From contig OZ254088.1 of assembly GCA_965267605.1 (NCBI GenBank), positions 310,001 through 374,000 on the forward strand: a stretch of 64,000 nucleotides of DNA. The letters run 5' to 3'. Below the pieces are notes generated by a model that saw nothing but the letters and a program-made list of their open reading frames with translations, made no database searches and was not told the DNA's origin. The stretch comes from G965267605 sp965267605 (GTDB lineage: Bacteria; Bacteroidota; Bacteroidia; Flavobacteriales_E; Vicingaceae). Made by a program: the position numbers and the translations under genes. The first letter of the stretch is position 1. Every line of letters starts with the position of its first letter. Shown one piece after another: positions 31,603-40,879 of the stretch.

Positions 31603-33951
31603 ATGCGCACAATCTTTCTACTGTTTTTCCTGGTACTCGCGGGTACCATTCTTGGTCAGAAGAACATCACCGTTTCTGGTAATGTGGCTGATGAGAGAAG
31701 TGGGGAGGACCTGCTTTACGCTACTGTGTACATCGAAGGAACTTCGGTGGGAGTGACTACCAACGAGTATGGTTACTTCTCAGTTTCGTTTGACCCTGCA
31801 AAGATTTCGGGAGATAAGTTCAATTTGGTGATATCGTACATCGGATATGCGCCAAAGAAAATAGCACTGGATAAAAGCAAGTCGCATAAGCTCAATATAG
31901 ACCTGGCCGAGGATCAGAATACCCTTGATGCGTTTACAGTAACCGAAGAGCGAACGAAGATGGACGAAGAACTCAATTCCAGTCAGATGAGCATCATCAG
32001 GGTTCCTATGAAGCAAATCAAGTACTTGCCTTCCTTAGGTGGTGAAGTGGACATCATAAAAGTGATGCAGTTGATGCCAGGTGTTGCAAGGGGCACCGAA
32101 GGAACCACGGGTATGTTTGTACGAGGTGGTGACGCAGATCAGAATCTGGTGCTTCTTGATGAAGCCACGGTGTATAATGTTGGACACCTTTTCGGATTTT
32201 TCTCAGTGTTCAACTCTGATGCGATCAAGGACATGACAATGATCAAGGGGGGCTTTCCCGCACATTATGGCGGGAGGTTGTCTTCGATACTTGATATCAG
32301 AATGAAGGAAGGAAACGTGAACGAGTTCCATGGGCAAGGTGGTGTTGGATTGCTTTCTTCCAGGTTAACATTGGAGGGTCCGATCCTAAAAGATAAGATG
32401 TCATTCTTAATCTCTGGGAGAAGAACGTATATAGATCAGGTGTTCAAGCTTGTTGGGCAGACCATCCCTTATTATTTCTACGACCTGAATGCCAAGCTGA
32501 ATTACAAGATATCGGATAAGGATAGATTATTCTACAGTGCCTATCTCGGCAATGATGTGCTGAAGTATGATGAACAGATCGAGGACAGGGATTCCGTTAC
32601 CGGGCAACCAGACAGCACTAATCTATTTGACTTTGGATTTACGCTGGGGAACATTACCAACACTTTGCGATGGAATCATATATACAATGACAAACTGTTT
32701 TCCAATGTGTCCCTCATCACCACCAGTTTTAAGTACGACATCAGGGGTTCTTATTTGGAGAACAACCTGCTAATTAAGTCCAGAATTCAAGACTTCGGTG
32801 TGAAAGCAGATTGGCAGTTGTACCAAAAGGAAGAGCTTACGTTTCGTTTCGGAGCGCACGGTATTCAACATCAATTCCGTCCCAACATTATCAGTACAGC
32901 CGGTGTGATAAGTGAATTTCTGGGTAGCCGTGAGGGAGACAAGATCAACTTTCAGGAATTGGCCATCTATGGAAATGCAGAGTATGATATCATTCCGTAT
33001 GTGTTTAAGCTAAAGGGAGGATTAAGGGTTTCCGGGGCTGTGGTGCCTGGAGATTTCTACGTTGCACCGGAGCCTAGAATAGCTGCTAAATACAGCTTAT
33101 CTGAACATGACGCATTAAAGCTGAGCTATTCCAGAATGCGTCAGTACATGCACAGGGTTTCCAGTTCCACGGTTGCTCTTCCCACAGATCTATGGTATCC
33201 GGTTACGCGTACCATTAAGCCACAGTGGTCTGATCAGGTGGCTGCTGGGTACAATAGGGTGTTCAAGAAACTTAAGACAAGCTTGAGTGTTGAAGGATAC
33301 TACAAGTGGATGAATAACCTGATCGAATATCGTGAAGGTGCAAACCTCGTGCTGAACGATGACTTTGAAAGCGAATTGGTACAGGGTAAGGGTGATGCTT
33401 ATGGTGTAGAGGTGCTTTTCAGAAGAGAAGAGGGTAGATGGTATGGTTGGTTGGGATATACCTTGAGTTGGGCAACCAGGGATTTTGACGATCTGAACGG
33501 AGGGAGAAGATACTTTGCCAAGTACGATAGAAGGAATGATGTATCCCTGGTTTTGAACTACGAGATCAACAAACGTTTGCACATATCCGGTGTTTGGGTT
33601 TTCGCCAATGGGTCAAGATTTACTGCGCAGATCGGACAGTATCTTCAGCCTAATCCTTCCTTAACGGGGGTTGATGTAGTGCCCATCTATACTGAAAGAA
33701 ATGCTGTATCGATGTCGCCAAGCCATAGACTGGATCTTAATCTGGTGTGGAAATCAAGACAAAAGAAGAAAGACTCTGATGAAGAACGAAGGTATAAGTG
33801 GGAGTGGCATTTTGGTTGCTATAATTTCTATAACCGCGCTACTCCTTATCGTATAGAGATCGTGCCAGCTGATTCGGGTGTAGGATATAAATACATGCAG
33901 CCAGGCTTGTTCGGATTCCTGCCTAATGTTGCATTTAATTTTCAGTTCTGA
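31603..33951 (+). CDS. TonB-dependent receptor with N-terminal carboxypeptidase-regulatory domain
   Basis: A 782-aa outer-membrane receptor. A signal peptide (MRTIFLLFFLVLAGTILGQK) is followed by a CarboxypepD_reg-like domain at residues ~22-105 (VSGNVADERSGEDLLYATVY, VTTNEYGYFSVSF). A plug domain follows (PSLGGEVDIIKVMQLMPGVA, GMFVRGGDADQNLVLLDEAT), then a 22-strand-type barrel ending FGFLPNVAFNFQF with a terminal aromatic. No SusD partner follows; instead a DUF4249 lipoprotein gene overlaps the stop (TGATG). This pairing is common in Bacteroidota. The substrate is not known. A -7 box 4 nt upstream suggests a separate promoter from the sigma operon. Confidence 0.93.
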   Translation: MRTIFLLFFLVLAGTILGQKNITVSGNVADERSGEDLLYATVYIEGTSVGVTTNEYGYFSVSFDPAKISGDKFNLVISYIGYAPKKIALDKSKSHKLNIDLAEDQNTLDAFTVTEERTKMDEELNSSQMSIIRVPMKQIKYLPSLGGEVDIIKVMQLMPGVARGTEGTTGMFVRGGDADQNLVLLDEATVYNVGHLFGFFSVFNSDAIKDMTMIKGGFPAHYGGRLSSILDIRMKEGNVNEFHGQGGVGLLSSRLTLEGPILKDKMSFLISGRRTYIDQVFKLVGQTIPYYFYDLNAKLNYKISDKDRLFYSAYLGNDVLKYDEQIEDRDSVTGQPDSTNLFDFGFTLGNITNTLRWNHIYNDKLFSNVSLITTSFKYDIRGSYLENNLLIKSRIQDFGVKADWQLYQKEELTFRFGAHGIQHQFRPNIISTAGVISEFLGSREGDKINFQELAIYGNAEYDIIPYVFKLKGGLRVSGAVVPGDFYVAPEPRIAAKYSLSEHDALKLSYSRMRQYMHRVSSSTVALPTDLWYPVTRTIKPQWSDQVAAGYNRVFKKLKTSLSVEGYYKWMNNLIEYREGANLVLNDDFESELVQGKGDAYGVEVLFRREEGRWYGWLGYTLSWATRDFDDLNGGRRYFAKYDRRNDVSLVLNYEINKRLHISGVWVFANGSRFTAQIGQYLQPNPSLTGVDVVPIYTERNAVSMSPSHRLDLNLVWKSRQKKKDSDEERRYKWEWHFGCYNFYNRATPYRIEIVPADSGVGYKYMQPGLFGFLPNVAFNFQF

Positions 33952-34838
33952 TGAAACGCATTGTACATATCGTTGCATTGATTGGCTTGGCCATAACCAT
34001 GTTTAATTGTGTTCCGAAGCCACTGGAGATCACTGTGCCGCAACATGATCCGAAGCTGGTCATATCGTCACAGGTTGTGCCTTCCCCAGTCAGCGATTCT
34101 ATCTTCCTTTTTGTATCTGTAAGTAACAGTTTCGGTGCCCTGCAGTACCAGCAGGGAGTACACGAGGATAGTACCGGTACGGATACAGTTAGTCAGGATC
34201 TTTTCCAACAGGTGTTGGTAGATAGTGCGATCGTTACTATTCGCTACAATGGTGTTCAGGATACGTTGTTTGATTTGAGTAACGGACTTTATGGTGACTG
34301 GCCTATTCCCAAATTTGTTGGAGCGACCTACTTTCTAGATGTTTTCGATCCTACCTCCGGTATGTCTGTGACCTCCAGTGCGGTGCTGCTGGAACAGGTG
34401 AAGTTTGACACTGTAACCGTGTCAAGCTATACCAGCAATGGAATTGACTATGTAAAAGTGAATGTTGAATTCCCAGACCCTTCAGGAGACAATTGGTATG
34501 TGTTGAATTTTTACGGACCGCCAGACTCTACCAATCTGTCTGCCTTTGGAGTGCCACAATCCGATACACGTACCAGATTGATGACTGACAAGGCCTATCC
34601 TAGTGGTGTGGTCAAGGAGCAATTTGAACTTACTGAATTCACTGATTCAGTAATGACCGTTTCTGTAGCAAACATCAGTCGTGAGTATTACGAGTACCTC
34701 AAGCTAAGACAGAAGAGCAATCAAAGCATTGGTGAAAGCTTCCTAAGTGAACCAGTAAGTTATCCTACGAACGTGAATGGTGGTTTGGGATTCTTTACGT
34801 TGCATTTTCCCAATGCGAGAACCCTTACCGTGCCTTAA
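33951..34838 (+). CDS. DUF4249 lipoprotein, TonB-receptor partner
   Basis: A 295-aa predicted lipoprotein (leader ITMFNCVPKP, lipobox Cys near residue 20) of the DUF4249 type. Features are the opening PLEITVPQHDPKLVISSQVV, the DSIFLFVSVSNSFGAL segment, VDSAIVTIRYNGVQDTLFDL, and a central domain ending YEYLKLRQKSNQ. These proteins accompany TonB receptors of the preceding type and probably sit on the outer membrane as ligand-handling partners. The ATG shares one base with the receptor's TGA. The convergent DUF2490 gene overlaps its end by 4 bp. Confidence 0.85.
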   Translation: MKRIVHIVALIGLAITMFNCVPKPLEITVPQHDPKLVISSQVVPSPVSDSIFLFVSVSNSFGALQYQQGVHEDSTGTDTVSQDLFQQVLVDSAIVTIRYNGVQDTLFDLSNGLYGDWPIPKFVGATYFLDVFDPTSGMSVTSSAVLLEQVKFDTVTVSSYTSNGIDYVKVNVEFPDPSGDNWYVLNFYGPPDSTNLSAFGVPQSDTRTRLMTDKAYPSGVVKEQFELTEFTDSVMTVSVANISREYYEYLKLRQKSNQSIGESFLSEPVSYPTNVNGGLGFFTLHFPNARTLTVP

Positions 34839-35533
34839 AATTTGTGGTGAGCGCTGATCTGAGCCTGCCCTTTTTTCCACCCGTTCGTTGCCTGTTCCAT
34901 AAATCCAAGCTGGAATTTTAGGTTATCACGGACCTGATAACCCAGAGCCGCATAGGCTCTGTTCCTGTCAAAGACCTGAACTGTTTGACCATTGCCAATC
35001 TTTCGTTGACCGTTTATGAACAACTCATTGTAAAGAGCCAAATACAAAGCACCTTTCTCCATTTCCTTCTTGTTTAAGGGAATGTTCATGAAAAGATTGT
35101 ACCGATACCTGGTTCGAAAATCCTGACTCTCAACAAAGCGTTGCTCATAACGAAACCGATGTGTTAGATATATCCTGTTTCCAACCTTATGAGGAAGTAA
35201 TGCTTCCTGGTATATCCTGCTTTCCGTTACCGTTGATGTCCCATCTCCATACGCTCCGGTAGTGATGTGAGCATATCCCAGGGTTAACTTCGCATTGGCG
35301 TTCTTAGGAAGATACATAACTCCACCTCTTAGCATCAGTTGCTCTAAGTCTCCAGCGGCATCCCAATTTCGGACCTGGATGTCTCCCTGAAAGCCAAGGC
35401 TGGACTCCTTGATCTTGGTATTCCAGAAGTACATGTACCAGGCTCCAACCTCGTGTTCGTTTACCTGGGCGGATACAAAAGAGGAACTCACAAGAAAAGA
35501 TGCGAGGACAATAATTATAGCAAGTCGTTTCAT
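34835..35533 (-). CDS. DUF2490 outer-membrane protein
   Basis: A 232-aa exported protein with signal peptide MKRLAIIIVLASFLVSSSFV, cleaved before AQVNEHEVG. The rest is a DUF2490 barrel: VGAWYMYFWNTKIKESSLGF, VRNWDAAGDLEQLMLRGGVM, HRFRYEQRF and LALYNELFINGQ, ending QISAHHKF with the terminal Phe of outer-membrane proteins. ATG 35533 is chosen because it gives the leader; the in-frame ATG at 35548 adds five codons. It is monocistronic or the last gene after the PhoD-like gene (52-bp gap). Function unknown. Confidence 0.82.
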   Translation of the reverse strand: MKRLAIIIVLASFLVSSSFVSAQVNEHEVGAWYMYFWNTKIKESSLGFQGDIQVRNWDAAGDLEQLMLRGGVMYLPKNANAKLTLGYAHITTGAYGDGTSTVTESRIYQEALLPHKVGNRIYLTHRFRYEQRFVESQDFRTRYRYNLFMNIPLNKKEMEKGALYLALYNELFINGQRKIGNGQTVQVFDRNRAYAALGYQVRDNLKFQLGFMEQATNGWKKGQAQISAHHKF

Positions 35534-35585
35534 GATATTGGCGATCACATGAACTACAAATTTGGCTAAAAATTGTTCGCAAATA

Positions 35586-37160
35586 TCACTTTAGGCCGCC
35601 TCGTGGAATCAATTTTGGTATCCCGCTATTTATCCTGAAGGCTTTGTCTAATGTTCCCTTCTCAGACGATTTATGTCTGCCCGGTCCCATAATGAACTGT
35701 GCCTCTGTGTATTTTCTATTGATGCGCAGGTGGACAAAACCATGATCTCTTAGGTTCACGTATCGAAGTTGAGGGTTCTTTTTATAGAATTTTCGCTCGA
35801 GATCGCGAACCGTTTTTGGTCTTCGTTCATCAATATTGGGAGAGCTAACACTTGGTGTGAGTAGCTCCACGCCAATGGCTCCTCGCTTTTCCAGGTCAGG
35901 CTGTTTATATACATCGAACATAATATCTTGAGCGAAGCTTGAATGATAGTCGCCTGTTACCATTACCATGTTCTGAACCTTGTGTGCGTGAATCTCATTC
36001 ATGATATACTCTTTCTCCCATGGATACCCGTCCCAACCATCCATGTATAATTCAGAGTAACCAAGTACATCGCTGCGTAGATAACCAAACAGCACCTGGT
36101 TCCCTACAATCTTCCATTGCTCTTTAGACTTCAGCTCTGAGAGAAACCAATCCCTTTGAGGTTGGCCTAATATGGTTCTGTTTGTATCACGGATAGTTGG
36201 ATCCGAGATCGAGTCTACCTGCTTTGTTCTTCCTTCAAGTCTGGTGTCAAGAATGATGAGATTGGCCAGTTCACCGAACTTGAAACTCCTATATAGCTTG
36301 GTGTCCCTTGTTTCGCGTACTGGAAGCCACTCGAGGTATGCCCTCCTTGCAGCCTGTTTTCTCTTCGACCACTTCCCTTCGTTTTCCTGGTGATTCTGTG
36401 CGCCATCTACGTAGGAATTGTTTGCCGATTCATGGTCATCCCATGTAGTGATCATCGGATGCATTCGATGTACCATTTGAAGATCTGCATCGGTGCGGTA
36501 CGTTGCATAGCGCAACCGGTAATCCTGAAGTGAGTTCAATTCATGTGTGGGTAGGTGAAATCTACCGAGTGTGGTATCAGCGTAGACCTTGGTTCCGTAC
36601 TCATAGATGTAATCTCCCAGGTGCACCACAGCATTTAGCTCATCATACGGAGCTCCTGCTAGTATTCGGTAAGGAGCAAAGAACCCAGCTTCGTAGTTTG
36701 AGCACGACACGAATCCAAGATTGATTTCTTCAGGGTTAGCCGGGAGTGTTTTGGTGCGTCCTATTTGACTGTTCCAGCCATTCGCAGAGAATTGATAGAA
36801 GTATGTGCTTCCCGCTTTCAACCCATCTACGTCCACTTTTACGCACCAGTCATTATTGTATAGAGCTGTAGTGATTCCTTCATTAACTAGTTCTTTAAAC
36901 TCTCTATCACGCGCCACTTTCCATGCTACCTTGACTGATTTTCTGCCTCCCCGTACAGGTTCCACGTGCGTCCAAATGATTACCCGGTCTTTAAGTGGAT
37001 CTCCGGAAGCTACTCCGAAATGAAATGGTTTTTGTTTGCCCTGGTAACTGAGGATCGTTCCGATGTACTTTTTCTCCAACTCCTTATCCCCGAAAGAGGC
37101 ATTGTACGGAGAACAGCCAAAGACAACGCATCCAAGACATATGTACAACAGCTTCCTCAT
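35586..37160 (-). CDS. PhoD-like alkaline phosphatase/phosphodiesterase lipoprotein
   Basis: A 524-aa predicted lipoprotein (leader MRKLLYICLGCVVFGCSPYN). It has a PhoD-type N-terminal beta domain (PFHFGVASGDPLKDRVIIWT) followed by a metallophosphatase domain. Metal-binding motifs are visible: GFVSCSNYE, AVVHLGDYIYEYG, TTWDDHESANNSY and MVMVTGDYHSSFAQD. PhoD enzymes are Ca/Fe-dependent phosphomono- and diesterases, often involved in phosphate scavenging. No Pho box or phosphate transport gene is seen here. The DUF2490 gene follows on the same strand. Confidence 0.92.
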   Translation of the reverse strand: MRKLLYICLGCVVFGCSPYNASFGDKELEKKYIGTILSYQGKQKPFHFGVASGDPLKDRVIIWTHVEPVRGGRKSVKVAWKVARDREFKELVNEGITTALYNNDWCVKVDVDGLKAGSTYFYQFSANGWNSQIGRTKTLPANPEEINLGFVSCSNYEAGFFAPYRILAGAPYDELNAVVHLGDYIYEYGTKVYADTTLGRFHLPTHELNSLQDYRLRYATYRTDADLQMVHRMHPMITTWDDHESANNSYVDGAQNHQENEGKWSKRKQAARRAYLEWLPVRETRDTKLYRSFKFGELANLIILDTRLEGRTKQVDSISDPTIRDTNRTILGQPQRDWFLSELKSKEQWKIVGNQVLFGYLRSDVLGYSELYMDGWDGYPWEKEYIMNEIHAHKVQNMVMVTGDYHSSFAQDIMFDVYKQPDLEKRGAIGVELLTPSVSSPNIDERRPKTVRDLERKFYKKNPQLRYVNLRDHGFVHLRINRKYTEAQFIMGPGRHKSSEKGTLDKAFRINSGIPKLIPRGGLK

Positions 37161-37229
37161 ATGGTGAAGTTGAGGAAATCGGGGTTGTGAAGCAAGCGCT
37201 GTACGTTAAGTCTCCAATAAACCAGCGTT

Positions 37230-38246
37230 CTACTTGGAAGAGAAGAAGGCTTCTGTCGATTTCTTGCCACTCTCAATGAGTTTTGTTTGCTGCTCGTCAG
37301 AGAGTTTTCTTATCCTCGGTCCAATTCCTTCAGAGGATACGGAAATGGTTCTTTCCCAATCCTGCTCCGATAACTGTGGCCTGTTTAATTGTTCTATGAT
37401 GAGAATATAGAATGCCGATATATAATCCCCCAGGTCGCTAACCCGTTGTTGGATGAGTTGTGGCTGAAGCTGATCCTGCTGAATTTGTGCCCTGGAATCT
37501 ATTCGTATTCCCAGCGTATGATTGTTAGGACGGGGAGCATTGGTGCAGGTATCGATGCGATCCGTATGATCAAAAATGTGGATGGGGAAATTGCCTACGA
37601 TCCCACCGTCCATCATAATGTCAAGCTGTTTTTGCTTGCTTGGCTTTCTAAAAGTACCTCCGTTTTTGTCCACGAATACGGCTTCAAAGTACAAGGGTAT
37701 CGATATAGATATCCGTACTGCATCACGCACTTTCATATTTGGGTAATTATGCCTCGATAGCACAACAAGTTTCTGTTGATTCAGACAAGTGGCAGTGAGG
37801 TATAATTCTTTACAGCCATATGCGTCAAGTTCAGCAAAGGTTATCTCAGAATTTCCTGTTTTGGCCGCTATCAATGTGCCTATCCAGTTACTGAATTTAA
37901 CTCCTTGGTACCAGCCATAGCGTTTGGATACCCGGTGGATACCTCCAACAAACATGTACTTGCCATCATTGAACTTGTGCATCTTCGTGGAGGAAATAAT
38001 TCGAGCAATTTCGTTTGAGTTGTAGTCCAGAGCAACCAGGGTTGCCACGATAGCTCCGGCAGAGGTTCCTCCTACCTTCTCAACGTGTTGCATTATCGAC
38101 TGTTTTTCAAGTTCAGCCACAACACCTGCGTATGCAATACCGCGTATTCCAGCACCTTCGAAGATCAGGTTCTTCACTTGGGGCTCACTCGAAAAAACGG
38201 CCAAAGAAAAACAAAGGGCTACCAGAGAAGTAAGTGTCGCTTTCAT
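37230..38246 (-). CDS. Patatin-like phospholipase, exported
   Basis: A 338-aa protein with signal peptide MKATLTSLVALCFSLAVFSS and a patatin domain. The oxyanion motif is NLIFEGAGIRGIAYAGVVAE (DGGGxRG position: EGAGIRG), the nucleophile elbow is VGGTSAGAIVATL (GxSxG), and the catalytic Asp is in MDGGIVGNFPIHIF (DGG). All dyad residues are present, so an active serine acyl-hydrolase acting on lipids outside the cytoplasm is likely. It has no barrel domain, unlike type V autotransporter patatins. It is upstream of the PhoD-like gene with a 69-bp gap and may share a transcript. Confidence 0.9.
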   Translation of the reverse strand: MKATLTSLVALCFSLAVFSSEPQVKNLIFEGAGIRGIAYAGVVAELEKQSIMQHVEKVGGTSAGAIVATLVALDYNSNEIARIISSTKMHKFNDGKYMFVGGIHRVSKRYGWYQGVKFSNWIGTLIAAKTGNSEITFAELDAYGCKELYLTATCLNQQKLVVLSRHNYPNMKVRDAVRISISIPLYFEAVFVDKNGGTFRKPSKQKQLDIMMDGGIVGNFPIHIFDHTDRIDTCTNAPRPNNHTLGIRIDSRAQIQQDQLQPQLIQQRVSDLGDYISAFYILIIEQLNRPQLSEQDWERTISVSSEGIGPRIRKLSDEQQTKLIESGKKSTEAFFSSK

Positions 38247-38314
38247 ATAGGAAAGACAACCATTGTAAGCTAAGTTGCATGGAGGTGAAGTCGAATTGAT
38301 ATATTGGCCGCGTA

Positions 38315-39619
38315 GTGAAGAAGGTGATTGTTATCCTGGGGGTGTTGCTGAGTGTTTCCGTTTTGGCTCAACGTGAGAGCGGACCATTTTATCTGGGCGG
38401 TATTCAGGTCAACGAGGAGGATCAAGCCCAATGGGTAACCAACCTGAAGAAGGCGGGTATGAATACTGTTGAGGTTACCGTCTACGCTAAACAAGGAGAC
38501 TGGGATAGCGACAACCTGTGGTTTGATAAAAAGGACACTTTGATCGGTGTTGAGATTGATGAAGCTAAAGCGCAGGGACTAAATGTTGTATTGATTCTCC
38601 GTGTGGCATTGGACCATGCATTTCCCCGGAATAAGTTTCTGTGGCATGGTATGATTATGCCGAAGGATGCGATGCTGAGGTCATGGTTCATGAAGTATCA
38701 AGCCTTCGCAAACTACTGGGCCAGCTTTGCCGAAAAACATAAGGTGGATGTTATTGGCATCTCCAGCGAGATGAACGCGATGACGTCTACTTTGCCCATT
38801 GACACATTGCGCAATCTGGAGCGGTTTTACCTTCATCGGGAAGATCGAAAGACCTATGATGCACGTTTCATGCGCTTCAGGAAGGAAATCCAGGCAAAAG
38901 ATCTGTGGATTCGGGGTGACAATAAGTACAACGATATTGAATCGTATGTAAAGGATAGAGCTAAGGCGCAATACATGTGGGCGATGCAAACAACCTATGG
39001 TAATGCTACTGCCAGTGTTGAAAAGGTCAATGACAGAAGTGTTCTTTTGGATTCAATGTGGCGTGGAACGATCAAGGGAGTTAGATCCAGGTTTGGTGGT
39101 AAGGTGACGTATGCAGCGAATTTCGATAGTTATCAATTCGTGAGCTTTTGGGATGAATTAGACTTCATTGGTGTGAACGCATACTTCCAATTGCGCGAAC
39201 TGAAGAATGATTTGAATATCGGTGTATTGCACAAGTACTGGGATAAGGTCTTCGATGACCTTGCAAGATTTCAGAAGAAGCAGAGCTTAAACAAAGAGAT
39301 CATCTTTACAGAATTGGGTTACCCTTTTAGGAAGAATTGTACGGTTGAGCCGTGGAACAGCCATGGCTTTTCAGTCATCGGTTCTCAACTGCAGGGTTAT
39401 CAGTTGTATGTCTGGCCTGAACAGGAGATCAATTTTGAGGAACGCGCATTGGCGGTGCGTGCATTGCGCAATGCAGTTGCAAAAGGTGGGTACCCACTGA
39501 AAGGTTTGCTGTATTGGAAAATGTCCTCTCACAAATACCACTTCAAAAACGAGCCGTTCCTGCTGGTTTTGGATGGAAAGGATCAACTTCAGGTTGAATT
39601 GCAAAAATTTGCTCCTTAA
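38315..39619 (+). CDS. GH113-like TIM-barrel glycoside hydrolase
   Basis: A 434-aa exported protein beginning with GTG: MKKVIVILGVLLSVSVLAQR is a signal peptide. The mature part is a (beta/alpha)8 barrel resembling glycoside hydrolase family 113. The probable acid/base Glu is in VIGISSEMNAM (strand 4) and the nucleophile Glu in IIFTELGYPFR (strand 7). NTVEVTVYAKQGDW and LYWKMSSHKYHFKN match the barrel strands lining the active site. GH113 enzymes are mostly beta-mannanases; the substrate here is not proven. There is no carbohydrate-binding module or T9SS tail, so it may stay periplasmic. A TATATTGG box ends 7 nt before the GTG. Confidence 0.75.
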   Translation: MKKVIVILGVLLSVSVLAQRESGPFYLGGIQVNEEDQAQWVTNLKKAGMNTVEVTVYAKQGDWDSDNLWFDKKDTLIGVEIDEAKAQGLNVVLILRVALDHAFPRNKFLWHGMIMPKDAMLRSWFMKYQAFANYWASFAEKHKVDVIGISSEMNAMTSTLPIDTLRNLERFYLHREDRKTYDARFMRFRKEIQAKDLWIRGDNKYNDIESYVKDRAKAQYMWAMQTTYGNATASVEKVNDRSVLLDSMWRGTIKGVRSRFGGKVTYAANFDSYQFVSFWDELDFIGVNAYFQLRELKNDLNIGVLHKYWDKVFDDLARFQKKQSLNKEIIFTELGYPFRKNCTVEPWNSHGFSVIGSQLQGYQLYVWPEQEINFEERALAVRALRNAVAKGGYPLKGLLYWKMSSHKYHFKNEPFLLVLDGKDQLQVELQKFAP

Positions 39620-39919
39620 GGTCATTTACAGCCATTTATACATAATTTTGGGCAATAAATTCGCGATTTTGTGCATTTATTGAATTTTTAGGATCGTTTT
39701 TCGGTGGTCTGTTAAATAATCTTAAATCGATTTACTGTTAGTTGTCATTTAGGTGTATTTAAGTGGCATATTGACGCTATTTAGGTGTATTACGGTGCAT
39801 TTTGAAGTCATTTATTCGTGTTTTGTTGCTTTTTGTAGGTGAATTGAACCGTACTTAGTTTGGCCCGATCCTTGTCAAATATGTGTGGAAATACTTCGTT
39901 TTATCATCTAAGTACTACA
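39620..39919. other. AT-rich non-coding spacer with short repeats
   Basis: About 300 bp without a credible gene. It is noticeably richer in A/T than its flanks and contains many copies of CATTTA/CATTTAT and two copies of a 13-bp direct repeat (see 39747-39791). It presumably holds the promoter of the 39920 gene, but no good TAnnTTTG box was found. No terminator hairpin is visible after the hydrolase gene. Confidence 0.5.
39747..39791 (+). repeat. Short direct repeat pair with 32-bp period
   Basis: ATTTAGGTGTATT occurs at 39747-39759 and again at 39779-39791. The similarity extends imperfectly downstream into a GTGCAT/GGCAT element about 8 bp after each copy. A third, weaker unit (CATTTATTCGTGT) follows near 39809. 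Confidence 0.6.
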
Positions 39920-40474
39920 ATGCGAAACCTTCAACATACACTAAGCTGGTTGTTCCTGATTATTTGTGGGTTCTTTCTTGCGCTTACTTCCTGGGGTAAT
40001 CTGGCAAGCGGTGGCGATTGCGGCCAGCCAGCTCCCCATCAGGCTTGTGCCATGGCTGATGTAGTCTTGCAAGGCAGGGTGTTGGGTATTGAAATATCAC
40101 AACCCTCAGCCAATGCCAGGAGGTGTTACGCCACTATAACACTGCAGGTATCTCATACTATCAAGGGCTCTGCGGATAACGTGGTTAAGATTACGACCAG
40201 TGCTCCGCAACAGTACGGTTGGTTTCCGTTTGAGAGAGGAAAAGAATACATCGTCTTTGGAAATACCCTGCATAATGGCTGTATCTATACATCTCGATAC
40301 ATGGGAAACATGTGTGTTAAGTCGGAGCAGTCAGGTATAGAACTTCGCCAAAGAATATTTGAACCGGGTAGGTTCGCTCATGCATTAGATATCAGCGTCT
40401 ATCAGCTTCAACCTATTAACCACAAACTTGGAGTGGGTATTGTTCCCTCCAAAGGTTCCGGGAAAGATTCTTGA
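39920..40474 (+). CDS. Exported TIMP/NTR-like hypothetical protein
   Basis: A 184-aa exported protein. ATG 39920 starts a leader (MRNLQHTLSWLFLIICGFFL). The mature domain has spaced Cys (GGDCGQPAPHQACAMADVVL, ARRCYATITLQVS, LHNGCIYTSRYMGNMCV). The pattern 'C-x(7)-C-x3-D-V-V-x-G-x-V', then 'V-x-H-x-I-K-G' and 'F-E-R-G-K-E-Y-I-V-F', resembles bacterial TIMP/netrin-like (NTR) domains. Resemblance is by pattern only. In-frame codons upstream to 39860 add a segment without leader character. The convergent neighbour abuts the stop. Confidence 0.65.
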   Translation: MRNLQHTLSWLFLIICGFFLALTSWGNLASGGDCGQPAPHQACAMADVVLQGRVLGIEISQPSANARRCYATITLQVSHTIKGSADNVVKITTSAPQQYGWFPFERGKEYIVFGNTLHNGCIYTSRYMGNMCVKSEQSGIELRQRIFEPGRFAHALDISVYQLQPINHKLGVGIVPSKGSGKDS

Positions 40475-40801
40475 TCACAACGCGCTCCAAAAGGCGCTGT
40501 AAAACATCTGCAACATTAGTAACGATCCAGCGCCAGCAATCAGAGCAGGCTTGTACGGGTTTTCCGCTTTCTCACCAATAGCAATGAACCCAACTCCCGA
40601 AAATATTACCGGAGCGATCCAAAGAAAACTCAGCTGAACCAGCATCGTTTCAGACAGGCTGTTGAAGAACACGAAATAGATCAGGATTGCTGCCAGGGCT
40701 GCAATACCGCCAACCAACCCAAATACCCGTTTGTGCTGTTTGTACAGATCTTGAGGCCTGTCAAGCTCCTCTTCGTCAAGGGGTGAGGTGTTACTTTTCA
40801 T
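40475..40801 (-). CDS. Small integral membrane protein
   Basis: A 108-aa protein with a charged cytoplasmic N-terminus (MKSNTSPLDEEELDRPQDLY) and about three membrane helices (VFGLVGGIAALAAILIYFVF, LSFLWIAPVIFSGVGFIAI, PALIAGAGSLLMLQMFYSAF). No family is recognised. It ends directly against the upstream exported protein gene (40474/40475). No function can be assigned. Confidence 0.65.
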   Translation of the reverse strand: MKSNTSPLDEEELDRPQDLYKQHKRVFGLVGGIAALAAILIYFVFFNSLSETMLVQLSFLWIAPVIFSGVGFIAIGEKAENPYKPALIAGAGSLLMLQMFYSAFWSAL

Positions 40802-40879
40802 CGCTTTCTGATTGTTAAAGTAGTGTTAAAGCGTGGAATTTTTGAAGAACCGCATCCCAATCATAGGTAATTTGATAGT

